Shown: in pieces, positions 50,585-58,757 of the stretch | Layout: each line of letters opens with the position of its first letter | Position numbering within the stretch: the stretch's first letter is position 1 | DNA from: Arthrobacter sp. PGP41 | GTDB taxonomy: Bacteria > Actinomycetota > Actinomycetes > Actinomycetales > Micrococcaceae | Reading direction: 5' to 3' | Assembly (NCBI RefSeq): GCF_002953935.1 | Contig: NZ_CP026514.1 | Coordinates: forward strand, 1,798,001 to 1,862,000 | DNA: 64,000 nt | The notes under the pieces: model-generated | What the model saw: only the letters and a program-made list of their open reading frames with translations | What the model was told of the DNA's origin: nothing | The model's database searches: none | Made by a program: the position numbers and the translations under genes

Positions 50585-51660
50585 GGTGCGGTCAGGGCTA
50601 ATGCCACTGCCTTGCCCAGTTCTTCGGTGGTGGCGTTGCCGCCCATGTCCGGTGTGAGTGCCTGGTGCCCGTGGGCGAGTACCGTTTCCATGGCGGTGGT
50701 GATGGCGGCTGCGGCTTCGGGTTCTCCGAGGTGGTCGAGCATCATGGCGGCGCACCAGATTTGCCCGATGGGGTTGGCGATGCCTTTGCCGGCGATGTCC
50801 GGGGCGGAGCCGTGGACGGGCTCGAAGAGGCTGGGGAATTTGCGTTCGGGGTTGATGTTGCCGCTGGGGACGATGCCTATGGTTCCGGTGCAGGCTGGTC
50901 CGAGGTCAGAGAGGATATCTCCGAAGAGGTTGCTGGCGACGACGACGTCGAACCAGTCGGGGTGCATGACGAAGTTAGCGGCCAGGATGTCGATATGGTA
51001 CTTGTCCACGCTGACGTCACTGAAGTCCTTGGCCATGTCCTGGACGCGTTCGTCCCAGTAGGGCATGGTGATGGAGATGCCGTTGCTCTTCGTGGCGGAG
51101 GTCAGGTGCTTTTTGGGTCGGCTCTGGGCGAGATCGAAGGCGTATTTGAGGATGCGGTCCACGCCGGTGCGGGTCATGACGGTTTCCTGGACCACGGTTT
51201 CGCGGTCGGTGCCTTCGAAGATTTTCCCGCCGATGCTGGAGTATTCGCCTTCGGTGTTTTCGCGCACGACGTAGAAGTCGACGTCGCCCGGGGCGCGGCC
51301 GGCCAGGGGGCTGGGGACGCCGGGCAGGAGTTTGACCGGGCGGAGACTGACGTACTGGTCAAAGTGACGGCGGAACTGCAGCAGGCTTCCCCACAGCGAG
51401 ATGTGGTCGGGAACGACGTCGGGCCATCCGACGGCGCCGAAGAAGATGGAGTCGAACTGGTTTAACTGGTCGAACCATCCGTCGGGGAGCATTTTGCCGT
51501 GCCGGGTGTAGTAGTCCGCGGAGGCGTAGTCGAAGTGCTCGTATGTGAGGTTGAGGTCGAATGCTGAGGCTGCTGCGTCGAGGACGCGCAGCCCTTCGGG
51601 CACGACTTCGGTGCCGATTCCGTCGCCGGGAATGACTGCGATGCGGTGGGGTTTCGACAT
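50581..51660 (-). CDS. ttuC: Tartrate dehydrogenase / D-malate dehydrogenase (TtuC-like)
   Basis: 359 residues from ATG 51660. Isocitrate/isopropylmalate-dehydrogenase fold: RIAVIPGDGIGTEVVPEG at the start, FDSIFFGAVGWPDVVPDHISLWGSLLQFRR (the SLWG...LQ.RR substrate block), VVRENTEGEYS with Glu, the catalytic SATKSNGI Lys and VVASNLFGDILSDLGP, then EPVHGSAPDIAGKGIANP for NAD. The substrate block favours tartrate/D-malate over isopropylmalate. The NAD-dependent oxidation gives oxaloglycolate from tartrate or pyruvate from D-malate. Confidence 0.9.
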   Translation of the reverse strand: MSKPHRIAVIPGDGIGTEVVPEGLRVLDAAASAFDLNLTYEHFDYASADYYTRHGKMLPDGWFDQLNQFDSIFFGAVGWPDVVPDHISLWGSLLQFRRHFDQYVSLRPVKLLPGVPSPLAGRAPGDVDFYVVRENTEGEYSSIGGKIFEGTDRETVVQETVMTRTGVDRILKYAFDLAQSRPKKHLTSATKSNGISITMPYWDERVQDMAKDFSDVSVDKYHIDILAANFVMHPDWFDVVVASNLFGDILSDLGPACTGTIGIVPSGNINPERKFPSLFEPVHGSAPDIAGKGIANPIGQIWCAAMMLDHLGEPEAAAAITTAMETVLAHGHQALTPDMGGNATTEELGKAVALALTAP

Positions 51661-51696
51661 CAGGGATCCTTCGTTGCTTTGATTCGGGGGTTCGGG

Positions 51697-52644
51697 TTAG
51701 CGGTCGACAGGGTGTGCCGGTTCGCGGTTTTCGAGGACGTCGATGACGGCGTGCGCGGCGGCCAGCCCAGCCCGGGTCCGGGCCTCGGCCGTTTGTCCTG
51801 CAAGGTGGGACGTGATGAGGATGTTGTCCAAGCGCCGGAGGGGGCTGTCTACGGGCAGGGGTTCGTTCTCGAGCACGTCCAGAGCGGCGCCGGCGATGGT
51901 GCCGTCGTAAAGCGCGGTGGTCAGCGCTTCTTCGTCCACGAGTGAGCCGCGGGCTGTGTTGATGAGAACGGCGGTGCGTTTCATCGCCTTTAGCCGGGAC
52001 GCGTCGATAAGTTTGCCAGCGGACTGTCCTGCGCGGGTGTGCAGGGAGAGGTAGTCGGCCTCGCGAATGACGGTGTCGAGGTCGGTGAACTGGACCGAAG
52101 TGCTGTCGAGGTCGGGGTGGATGGTGCTGACCATAACGGTCATGCCGAGGGCGATGCCGAGGTTTGCGGTGGCGCGTCCGCTGGGGCCGTAGCCGATGAT
52201 GCCGAGGGTGGAGCCGCGCAGTTCATGGCCGGCTTCGCGGGGCCAGTGTTCTTGGCGTACCGCGGTCGTGACCTCCAGGAGGCGGCGTGCGGTCATGATG
52301 ATCAGTCCGATGGTGAGTTCGGCGACGGAGTGGTGGTTGGTTCCGGGGGCGTTGCAGACCCGTATCCCTTGTGCGGCAGCGGCCTGGATGTCGATGGAGT
52401 CATACCCTACGCCGCTGCGTGCGATGACTTTCAGGGATGCGGCGCCGGTGAGCATGTCGGCGGTGACCGGTTCGCTGGCAAGGATCGCACCGGAGATGCC
52501 GTCGAACAACGAGCGGCGTTCCTCAATGGTCCGTGGGCCCCGGGAGGGTGCGTAGACCGGTTCCAGGCCGTGTTCGCGCAGGAGCTGGTCAACGGTATCT
52601 CCCGGGTGGAGGTAGTCGGTGGTGATCAGGATACGGGCGGCCAT
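51697..52644 (-). CDS. D-2-hydroxyacid dehydrogenase
   Basis: I chose ATG 52644, preceded by TTAGGAA; a frame from 52773 lacks homology in its extension. 315 residues: catalytic fold start MAARILITTDYLHPGD, substrate loop ARSGVGYDSIDIQAA, NAD motif LGIIGYGPSGRATANLG near residue 146, active-site Arg in INTARGSLVDEEAL, Glu in DVLENEPLP and His in ITSHLAGQT. It probably reduces hydroxypyruvate-type or oxidises D-hydroxyacid intermediates of tartrate breakdown. It sits between the importer and the tartrate dehydrogenase. Confidence 0.9.
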   Translation of the reverse strand: MAARILITTDYLHPGDTVDQLLREHGLEPVYAPSRGPRTIEERRSLFDGISGAILASEPVTADMLTGAASLKVIARSGVGYDSIDIQAAAAQGIRVCNAPGTNHHSVAELTIGLIIMTARRLLEVTTAVRQEHWPREAGHELRGSTLGIIGYGPSGRATANLGIALGMTVMVSTIHPDLDSTSVQFTDLDTVIREADYLSLHTRAGQSAGKLIDASRLKAMKRTAVLINTARGSLVDEEALTTALYDGTIAGAALDVLENEPLPVDSPLRRLDNILITSHLAGQTAEARTRAGLAAAHAVIDVLENREPAHPVDR

Positions 52645-52717
52645 ATGCAGGTGGATTCCTAATTTGGTTCGTGCGGAGGCGCTGCCGTCAGCGGCTGTGG
52701 ATTTACGGTTCACACGG

Positions 52718-52748
52718 GCAGGGCCGCCGCGGTGTGCGGCGGCCCTGC
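52718..52748 (-). terminator. Hairpin between dctA and the dehydrogenases
   Basis: Perfect 13-bp GC-only-like arms (GCAGGGCCGCCGC and complement, 52718-52730/52736-52748) with loop GGTGT, 12 bases beyond the dctA stop. No T-run follows, so it could be an attenuator or an RNA-stability element that sets different transcript levels for transporter and enzymes. Confidence 0.65.
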
Positions 52749-52759
52749 ATGCTGCGGTG

Positions 52760-54136
52760 TTAGTGGACGTCAACCTTGTCCGCTTCCACAGCGGTCGGTG
52801 TCTTTGCTTCGATTTCCTTCTTCTTCTGGCCGGCGGCGTGCAGGGCCTGGCGTGCCTGTTCGGGGTCGTAGTCCTTTTCCCACTTACCGACGACGACTGC
52901 TGCCATCACGTTGCCGAGGACGTTGATGAACACCCGTCCTTCGTTCAGGAGCCGGTCGATGCCGACGATGAGGGCGAGGGCGGCCAGGGGGATGCCGCCG
53001 ACGGAGCTCAGGGTGCTGGCCAGGACGATGAACGCGCCGCCTGCAATTCCAGCGGTGCCCTTGCTGGTGAGCATCATGACGCCAACCATGACCAGTTGCT
53101 GTTCCCAGGAGAGGTCCATGCCTACGGCCTGGGCCAGGAATACGGAGGCCATGGTCAGGTAGACCGCGGAGCCGTCGAGGTTGAAGGAGAACCCGGACGG
53201 GATGACGATGCCGACGGTGGATTTGCCGACGCCCATGGCTTCGAGCTTCTTGATCAGCTGCGGAAGGACCGCTTCGCTGGAGCAGGTGCTCAGTGCGATT
53301 AGCAGTTCGGCCTTGAAGTACCGCATCACGGTGAAGATGTTCAGTCCGCAGGTACGGGCGATGATGCCCAGGATCACCAGGACGTAGAGGACGCAGGTTC
53401 CGGTGAACAGCAGGACGAGGTAGCCGAGTTGCTGCAGGCTTTGGGTGCCGTAGTTGGCCACTACGGCGGCCAGTGCGCCGAAGGTGCCGATGGGGGCAAG
53501 GCGCATGACCCAGTTGACGATCTTGAAGATGACTGTGGATAGAGCCTGGATGCCCTTGGTCAGGAAGGCGCCGGCTTCACCGGATACATTCATTGCGGCA
53601 CCGAAGATGATGGAGACCATCAGGGCGGCAATGATGGTGTGGCCGGTCAAGGCGCCAAACAGGGATTCGGGGATGATGTTGTTGACGAACTCGATGCCGT
53701 TGAAGCCTTCGCTGGCCTTGGCGGGAACCTTGCTGGAGTCCAGCTGGGACGGATCGATGTTCATGCCATCGCCGGGACGGAAGACGTTGGCAACAACCAG
53801 GCCGATGAGCATCGACAGCAGCGACAGGGCAAGGAAGTAGCCCAGTGCCTTCACCCCGATGCGGCCGGCCTTGCGCAGGCTGTCCATGGATGCGATGCCA
53901 AGGGAAACAACGCAGAACACCACCGGAATGACGATCATCTTCACCAGGGCGATGAACCAGTCGCTGAGCGGGGTGAGCTGTTTGCCGACTTCGGGGAGGA
54001 GGAAGCCGACGGCGATGCCCAGGACTGCACCCAGGACGACTTGGAACCAGAGTTCGCGCATCAGCCGGCCGAACCGGGATCGCTGCTTGGGCGGGTGGGT
54101 GGAATGTTGCGGGTTCTGCATGGTGTGGGACGACAT
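52760..54136 (-). CDS. dctA: Dicarboxylate:cation symporter (DctA-like)
   Basis: 458 residues from ATG 54136. DAACS-family features: eight to ten hydrophobic segments, KMIVIPVVFCVVSLGIASM, the serine-rich TCSSEAVLPQLIKKL near residue 285, IPSGFSFNLDGSAVYLTMASVFLAQA and GTAGIAGGAFIVLASTL. The cytoplasmic ends are charged. It would bring in C4-dicarboxylates including tartrate or malate. It lies directly downstream of the tartrate dehydratase gene with a hairpin between. Confidence 0.93.
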   Translation of the reverse strand: MSSHTMQNPQHSTHPPKQRSRFGRLMRELWFQVVLGAVLGIAVGFLLPEVGKQLTPLSDWFIALVKMIVIPVVFCVVSLGIASMDSLRKAGRIGVKALGYFLALSLLSMLIGLVVANVFRPGDGMNIDPSQLDSSKVPAKASEGFNGIEFVNNIIPESLFGALTGHTIIAALMVSIIFGAAMNVSGEAGAFLTKGIQALSTVIFKIVNWVMRLAPIGTFGALAAVVANYGTQSLQQLGYLVLLFTGTCVLYVLVILGIIARTCGLNIFTVMRYFKAELLIALSTCSSEAVLPQLIKKLEAMGVGKSTVGIVIPSGFSFNLDGSAVYLTMASVFLAQAVGMDLSWEQQLVMVGVMMLTSKGTAGIAGGAFIVLASTLSSVGGIPLAALALIVGIDRLLNEGRVFINVLGNVMAAVVVGKWEKDYDPEQARQALHAAGQKKKEIEAKTPTAVEADKVDVH

Positions 54137-54182
54137 CTTGGGTGCTCCTTTGCACGACAGACAGAGAAAATTGGAGAGGTGC

Positions 54183-54211
54183 GGTCCCGGGCAGTGATAC
54201 TGCCCGGGACC
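54183..54211 (-). terminator. Hairpin between tarD and dctA
   Basis: Perfect 12-bp arms (GGTCCCGGGCAG and complement, 54183-54194/54200-54211) with loop TGATA, 17 bases beyond the tarD stop on the minus strand. No clear U-tract, so termination may be partial or the stem may protect the tarD transcript end. Confidence 0.62.
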
Positions 54212-54228
54212 AGGGCACTACCAGAGGG

Positions 54229-55395
54229 TTAGCTGTGCAGTTCGCGCAGGACCTTGTAGAACTCTGCCTTGCCTTCAAGGCCGATGCCGGGCAGGTCGCC
54301 CGGGGCCACGCGGCTGTTGACGATGACCGCGTCGTCGGTGAAGCCGCCGGTGGGCTGGAACTCGCCCGGGTAGGACTCGTTTCCGCCGAGCTTGAGGGCT
54401 GCGGCGATGTGTAGGGAGAACTGGTGTCCGCCGTGCGGGATGCAGCGGCGTGAGGACCAGCCGTGCTGGGCGAGCATGTCCTGGATCCGGCGGTATTCAG
54501 TCAGGCCGTAGCTCAGGGCCGGGTCGACCTGGATGAAGTCGCGGTCCGGGCGCATCCCGCCGTAGCGGACCAGGTTGCGGGCGTCCTGGAGGGAGAACAG
54601 GTTCTCCCCGGTTGCGATCGGGTTTTTATAGTGCTCGGAGAGAGTGGCGTTCAGGGCGTAGTCCAGCGGGTCGCCGACTTCCTCGTACCAGAACAGCCCG
54701 TACTGGTCGATGGCTTTGCCGTATTCCAGCGCCGTCTCCAGGTCAAACTTGCCGTTGACGTCCACCATCAGGCGGGAGCCGTCGCCGTCGAGAACCTCGA
54801 TCACGGCTTCGATGCGGCGAAGGTCTTCGGCCAGGTCGGCGCCGCCGATCTTCATCTTGACCACGTCGTAGCCCTTGGCCAGGAAGCCGCGCATTTCGTT
54901 CTGCAGGTCCTCCAGGGACTTGCCCGGTGCGTAGTAACCGCCGGCGGCGTAGACGAAGACATCCTTGTCCGGGTTGCCGTCACCATAGTGATCAGAGATC
55001 CACCGGTACAGCGGGACGCCGGCGATCTTCGCGGCCAGGTCGTGCAGGGCCATGTCGGCCACGCCAACAGCGACCGAGCGCTCACCATGGCCGCCGGGCT
55101 TCTCGTTGGACATCATCAGGTCCCACGCCTTTTCCGGCGAAAGCTGGCCGTCCTCATCCAGAAGGTCCTCGGACGGGGCATCCATGATCCGCGGAAGGAT
55201 GCGGTCCTTCAAGATGCCCGTGGCGTTGTAGCGGCCATTGGAGTTAAACCCGTAGCCCACCAGAGGCTTTCCGTCGACGAACACATCAGAGACAAGCGCG
55301 ATGATCGTGCAGTCCATCTTGGTGAAGTCAATGAAGGCGTTCCGGATCGAGGAACTGATGGGGATGGTGCCTACGTGAGCGGAAACGATTTTCAT
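54229..55395 (-). CDS. tarD: D(-)-tartrate dehydratase, enolase superfamily
   Basis: 388 residues from ATG 55395, with AGGAGA upstream. The whole protein lines up with the Bradyrhizobium D-tartrate dehydratase: NAFIDFTKM, GYGFNSNGRY, NEKPGGHGERSVAVG, VYAAGGYYAPGKSL, the catalytic Lys in VVKMKIGG (near 184), metal ligands in LMVDVNGKFD, FWYEEVGDPLD and ATGENLFS, and the base His in IPHGGHQFSL (near 322). It dehydrates D-tartrate to oxaloacetate. It is the first gene of the minus-strand operon behind the TCTTATAAGA operators. Confidence 0.93.
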   Translation of the reverse strand: MKIVSAHVGTIPISSSIRNAFIDFTKMDCTIIALVSDVFVDGKPLVGYGFNSNGRYNATGILKDRILPRIMDAPSEDLLDEDGQLSPEKAWDLMMSNEKPGGHGERSVAVGVADMALHDLAAKIAGVPLYRWISDHYGDGNPDKDVFVYAAGGYYAPGKSLEDLQNEMRGFLAKGYDVVKMKIGGADLAEDLRRIEAVIEVLDGDGSRLMVDVNGKFDLETALEYGKAIDQYGLFWYEEVGDPLDYALNATLSEHYKNPIATGENLFSLQDARNLVRYGGMRPDRDFIQVDPALSYGLTEYRRIQDMLAQHGWSSRRCIPHGGHQFSLHIAAALKLGGNESYPGEFQPTGGFTDDAVIVNSRVAPGDLPGIGLEGKAEFYKVLRELHS

Positions 55396-55425
55396 CTTTG
55401 AAACTCTCCTGAGTAGTGTCTTATT

Positions 55426-55564
55426 TCTTATAAGACCCGGATTGAGGTCAACCCGGGGTGCTAGGGGCAGGCAGCCCGTCGAACGAATATCTTATAAGAC
55501 CTGCGATAAAGGTTAGCGGGGAGTGATGGTGCGCACAAGTCTTTCCAAGGGATTTCTTATAAGA
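55426..55564. promoter_or_regulatory. Three identical TCTTATAAGA operators
   Basis: Perfect 10-bp palindromes lie at 55426-55435, 55490-55499 and 55555-55564, 64 and 65 bp apart, or about six helical turns each. The first is 31 bp from the tarD start and the last 52 bp from the GntR start. They fit binding sites of the GntR/FCD protein encoded next door, with DNA looping between them. Confidence 0.8.
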
Positions 55565-55616
55565 TGTTCCATGGGGAGCGAGGCTGCCCCGTTCAGAAAG
55601 AGATTCGGAGCGTCAG

Positions 55617-56318
55617 ATGAGCACCACGAACGTTTTTTCCAGTAAGGGCAGTCTGGCGTACAGCGAACTCCGCCAGCTGATCCTCTCTGGCGGCCTTGCC
55701 CCCGGCTCACGCGTTTCCCAGTACGAACTGGCGGACAAGATGCAGATGAGCATCACACCCCTGCGCGAAGCGATCCGCCGACTCTCAAGCGAAGGCCTGA
55801 TCATCATGGACACCCACCGGGACTCCCGCGTGGCTGACGTGAGTGCGTCAGAGGCCCGCGAACTGCTGGAAGTCCGCCTCTCGCTGGAGCCGTCAGCGAC
55901 CGAGCTGGCGGCACACCGCCGGACCGAAGCCGACATCGTCGCCATGCGGATTGCAGCCGAGAAGCTCCTGCCGGTCACCCGGGTCTGGGGCGAAGACGCC
56001 ATCACAGCACACCGCGATTTCCACCGGGCCGTCTACGCCGCCTCCCACAACACCAGCATGATCAAGCTCCTCGATGACCTGTGGGACAAGTCCGACCGCT
56101 ACCGTCGCCTCGGCCTGGAACTTCCCTCCGGCGATGAACCCCGCACCATCGACCTTAACCAGCACCACCAGATCCTTGAACTTGTCGCCTCCGGCGATGG
56201 CCCCGGCGCAGCCGAACTCGCCCGGACCCACATCGCCAACAGCCTCACAGCCTCAGTAACCGGAGCCCTGGAGGAACGCGAGAACGTCCAAGGTGTAACC
56301 CTGGAGAACACTGCCTGA
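55617..56318 (+). CDS. GntR-family regulator with FCD domain
   Basis: 233 residues from ATG 55617 after CGGAG. The N-terminal winged helix has the GntR pattern: AYSELRQLILSGGLAPGSRVS, YELADKMQMSITPLREAIRRLSSEGLI. The C-terminal FCD domain holds its metal/effector residues in ITAHRDFHRAVYAAS (Asp/His), and later NQHHQILELVASGD and ELARTHIANSL. It is divergent from the tartrate operon and the likely repressor, released by tartrate or a pathway intermediate. Close operator-to-start distance implies autoregulation. Confidence 0.92.
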   Translation: MSTTNVFSSKGSLAYSELRQLILSGGLAPGSRVSQYELADKMQMSITPLREAIRRLSSEGLIIMDTHRDSRVADVSASEARELLEVRLSLEPSATELAAHRRTEADIVAMRIAAEKLLPVTRVWGEDAITAHRDFHRAVYAASHNTSMIKLLDDLWDKSDRYRRLGLELPSGDEPRTIDLNQHHQILELVASGDGPGAAELARTHIANSLTASVTGALEERENVQGVTLENTA

Positions 56319-57351
56319 TATTCGCCGATGTTCAGGAACAGGCTACTTCTAACTGCCCTTGTACCGCACGGACTATTCAGCCAGAGATGTAAAACCTCAC
56401 GGAAGACTGGGCTACATCGACGGTGCCATTGAGTCTGGTGGAACGGTTGCCAAAAGAGTGCTGAGCGCGCTTCGAGCCGGAGCTGTGGAGGTCCACTAGC
56501 CCGCCTCTACCTCACGAGTCACTGTTGACAATCTCGGCGGAACTACTTGTTCATCAGCCGAATCGGCCCGGTTGATGGCGCGTCTGCGCTGAATCTCGGT
56601 CGTTAGCCCAGAGGAGCAAAGGTTGGCCCTGCCCATCGTTTACGCGCAGGCACCTTCCTTCCGGCAGCCTTACGTTGGCCTGGTGGTGACTTGTTTCGAC
56701 AGGGTCACCACCAGGCGAAAACGCGTCCCCGAATGTTAGACATGGGCTTTTTCAAGGAACGGCGGGAACACTGATGCCGTGCCCAACGTGATCTAGCGTC
56801 GACGGGAGCGTGGAAAGCGCTGGGAGTGCCAGAGGTTGGATTCGTAGGACCAGCGGGCGTAAACCTCGTCTTCGGTGCGAAGATCATCGATCACCCGGCC
56901 GGAACTGGTGGGGATTCTGATCCGTCCAGGGCTGGGGTCAATTCAGGTTATCCACCGCTGGAAATTGGGAGCCGTGGGGGTAGCTCCCTGGCAGCAGTAG
57001 CGGTGGATAACCTTGAGAATTGTCCCCGGCTGTGGGCGGGCGGACCTGACTTCTCTTTAAAACGTAGATCAATTCCAGTTGTTCTGAGGACCAGGCAAGG
57101 GACCGTGTGTCAGCTATAGGTGTGCCTCAACTGATGAACTTCCCGTCCGAGGCCCCAGATGTGTGAATCGCAGCGATAAGTGGCGGCCTTTTTCGCAGCA
57201 CTGGTTGTCACCCGGCTGGTCGTAAATTGATCGTTCAGCATGCACCCGGCTCCTTCGTCCAAGCGCCTAATCTCCGACTTGGCTAATCAATCCGGTTGGC
57301 CAAGAGGCACAATCAAAGAATCGTCGATTGTAAAGTCGGCGGCCATCCGCA
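56319..57351. other. Noncoding, scar-like region with repeat B
   Basis: About 1.0 kb with no credible gene. It contains repeat B (56897-57124). Frames in the stretch carry only low-complexity or shadow translations. It lies between the tartrate cluster and the second monooxygenase cluster. Confidence 0.5.
56897..57124 (+). repeat. Imperfect direct repeat, copy B
   Basis: Homologous to 39719-39953 in the same orientation. Its hairpin is perfect: outer arms GGTTATCCACCGCT at 56946-56959 and the complement at 56999-57012; inner arms GGGAGC (56967-56972) and GCTCCC (56983-56988). The two copies flank 17 kb of cargo. Confidence 0.72.
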
Positions 57352-58674
57352 TCACCGTGTTACGCGCGGGTCGACTCCATATTGGGCTGGGGAGTTCAAA
57401 TGATCGCGCAGGGTGGCGCCGTCATAGTCCCGGTGGAACAGACCTCGGTCTTGGAGGATCGGCACGACGCTGTCGACGAAGGCATCGACTCCGCTGTTAT
57501 AGATGTCCGGGGATACCCAGAAGCCGTCGACGGCGTCGGATTCGAACCAACTCTGCATGTGGTCGGCGGCTTCGGCTGCCGGGCCGACGATGACGGGGTG
57601 GTAGTCGATGACGCCGTGCGCGAGTATGTCGCGGACGGTCCAGCCTTCGCGCGCGATCTTCAGTGCGTGGATCGAGCGGGGGTCGGTCGGTGATGGTCGA
57701 GCTTCGGATAACTGCGCAAGGGAGAGTGGTTCATCGAGGTGTGCGGGATCAAGGTACAGGCCGAGCATCCGCCCGAGATACGCAGCGCGATGAGGGAACG
57801 TTCGTGCGCTCAGCGTGATGCGGCGATCGAGGCCTTCTCGTTTATCGGGGGTGATCGTCGTCATCAGGCCGGCGAAGAACTTGATCTCGTCCGGGTTCCG
57901 TCCGGCGCGTTCGGCTGCTTCACGGAACGCGGTGCGCTGTGCACGCGCATCGTCGATCGTGAAGGCCGCGCCGATGACGGCGTTTGCCCAGCGTCCGGCG
58001 AACTCGTGGGCGTTTCGACTGCCTCCGGCGTGGAAGATGACGGGTTGCCCCTGTTCGGACGGAGGAATGTACAGGGGCCCGCGGGAGGCGACGTGTTCGC
58101 CACCAAGGTTGATCGGGGCGACCTGCTCCGGGTCGGCGAAACGGCCCGTGGCCTTGTCGTGTACCCAGGCGGTCTGGCCCCAGCTGCCCCAGAGAGCCTG
58201 CACGAGTTGGACGGTCTCGTGTGCTCTTCCGTAGCGTTCCGGGCTGGACGGAATATGTTGGCCGTAGTTGGCGGCGACGTCTTCGCCGCTGGACGTGACG
58301 GCGTTCCATCCCGTCCGTCCGTGACTCAGGACGTCGAGTGCTTTGAACTGTCGGGCGAGGTTGAATGGTTCGTTGAAGGTGGTGGAGCCGGTGGCGACGA
58401 GGCCGATATGGCTAGTTTCGCGGGCGACCGCTGCCAAGGTGACCATGACGTCGAGGTTGAAGTTGGGTGGCTCGTTCGCGATGTCGCCGACGTGGGTGGG
58501 GCCGTCGGGGAGGAACAGGAATTGGAGTTTTCCGCGCTCGGCGGCCTGGGCGTGCCGAACTTTCGCGTCGAAGCTCGTATAGCTTGTGGGATCGACTCCT
58601 GGGGCGCGCCAGGCGCCAGGCAGGTTGCCGTACCCGTTACCCAAGTGCAGGCCGATGAGCATCTGTCTGGTCAT
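57352..58674 (-). CDS. LLM-class flavin-dependent monooxygenase (NtaA/SnaA/DszA-like)
   Basis: 440 residues from ATG 58674. It is a paralogue of the protein at 43617: MLIGLHLGNGYG, QAAERGKLQFLFLPDG, STTFNEPFNLARQFKALDVL, SHGRTGWNAVTSSGED, QGQPVIFHAGGSRNAHEF, HMQSWFESDAVDGFWV. Reduced FMN must come from a reductase, probably the one at 60090. It is separated from the next monooxygenase by 83 bp on the same strand. Confidence 0.9.
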   Translation of the reverse strand: MTRQMLIGLHLGNGYGNLPGAWRAPGVDPTSYTSFDAKVRHAQAAERGKLQFLFLPDGPTHVGDIANEPPNFNLDVMVTLAAVARETSHIGLVATGSTTFNEPFNLARQFKALDVLSHGRTGWNAVTSSGEDVAANYGQHIPSSPERYGRAHETVQLVQALWGSWGQTAWVHDKATGRFADPEQVAPINLGGEHVASRGPLYIPPSEQGQPVIFHAGGSRNAHEFAGRWANAVIGAAFTIDDARAQRTAFREAAERAGRNPDEIKFFAGLMTTITPDKREGLDRRITLSARTFPHRAAYLGRMLGLYLDPAHLDEPLSLAQLSEARPSPTDPRSIHALKIAREGWTVRDILAHGVIDYHPVIVGPAAEAADHMQSWFESDAVDGFWVSPDIYNSGVDAFVDSVVPILQDRGLFHRDYDGATLRDHLNSPAQYGVDPRVTR

Positions 58675-58757
58675 GATGTTTTCTCTCCGTGTGTAAATCT
58701 GAGCTGTCGTTGCTGTCGAGTGCGCTCTAAGTGTGGGCTGTGTAAGAGGACCCGTTG

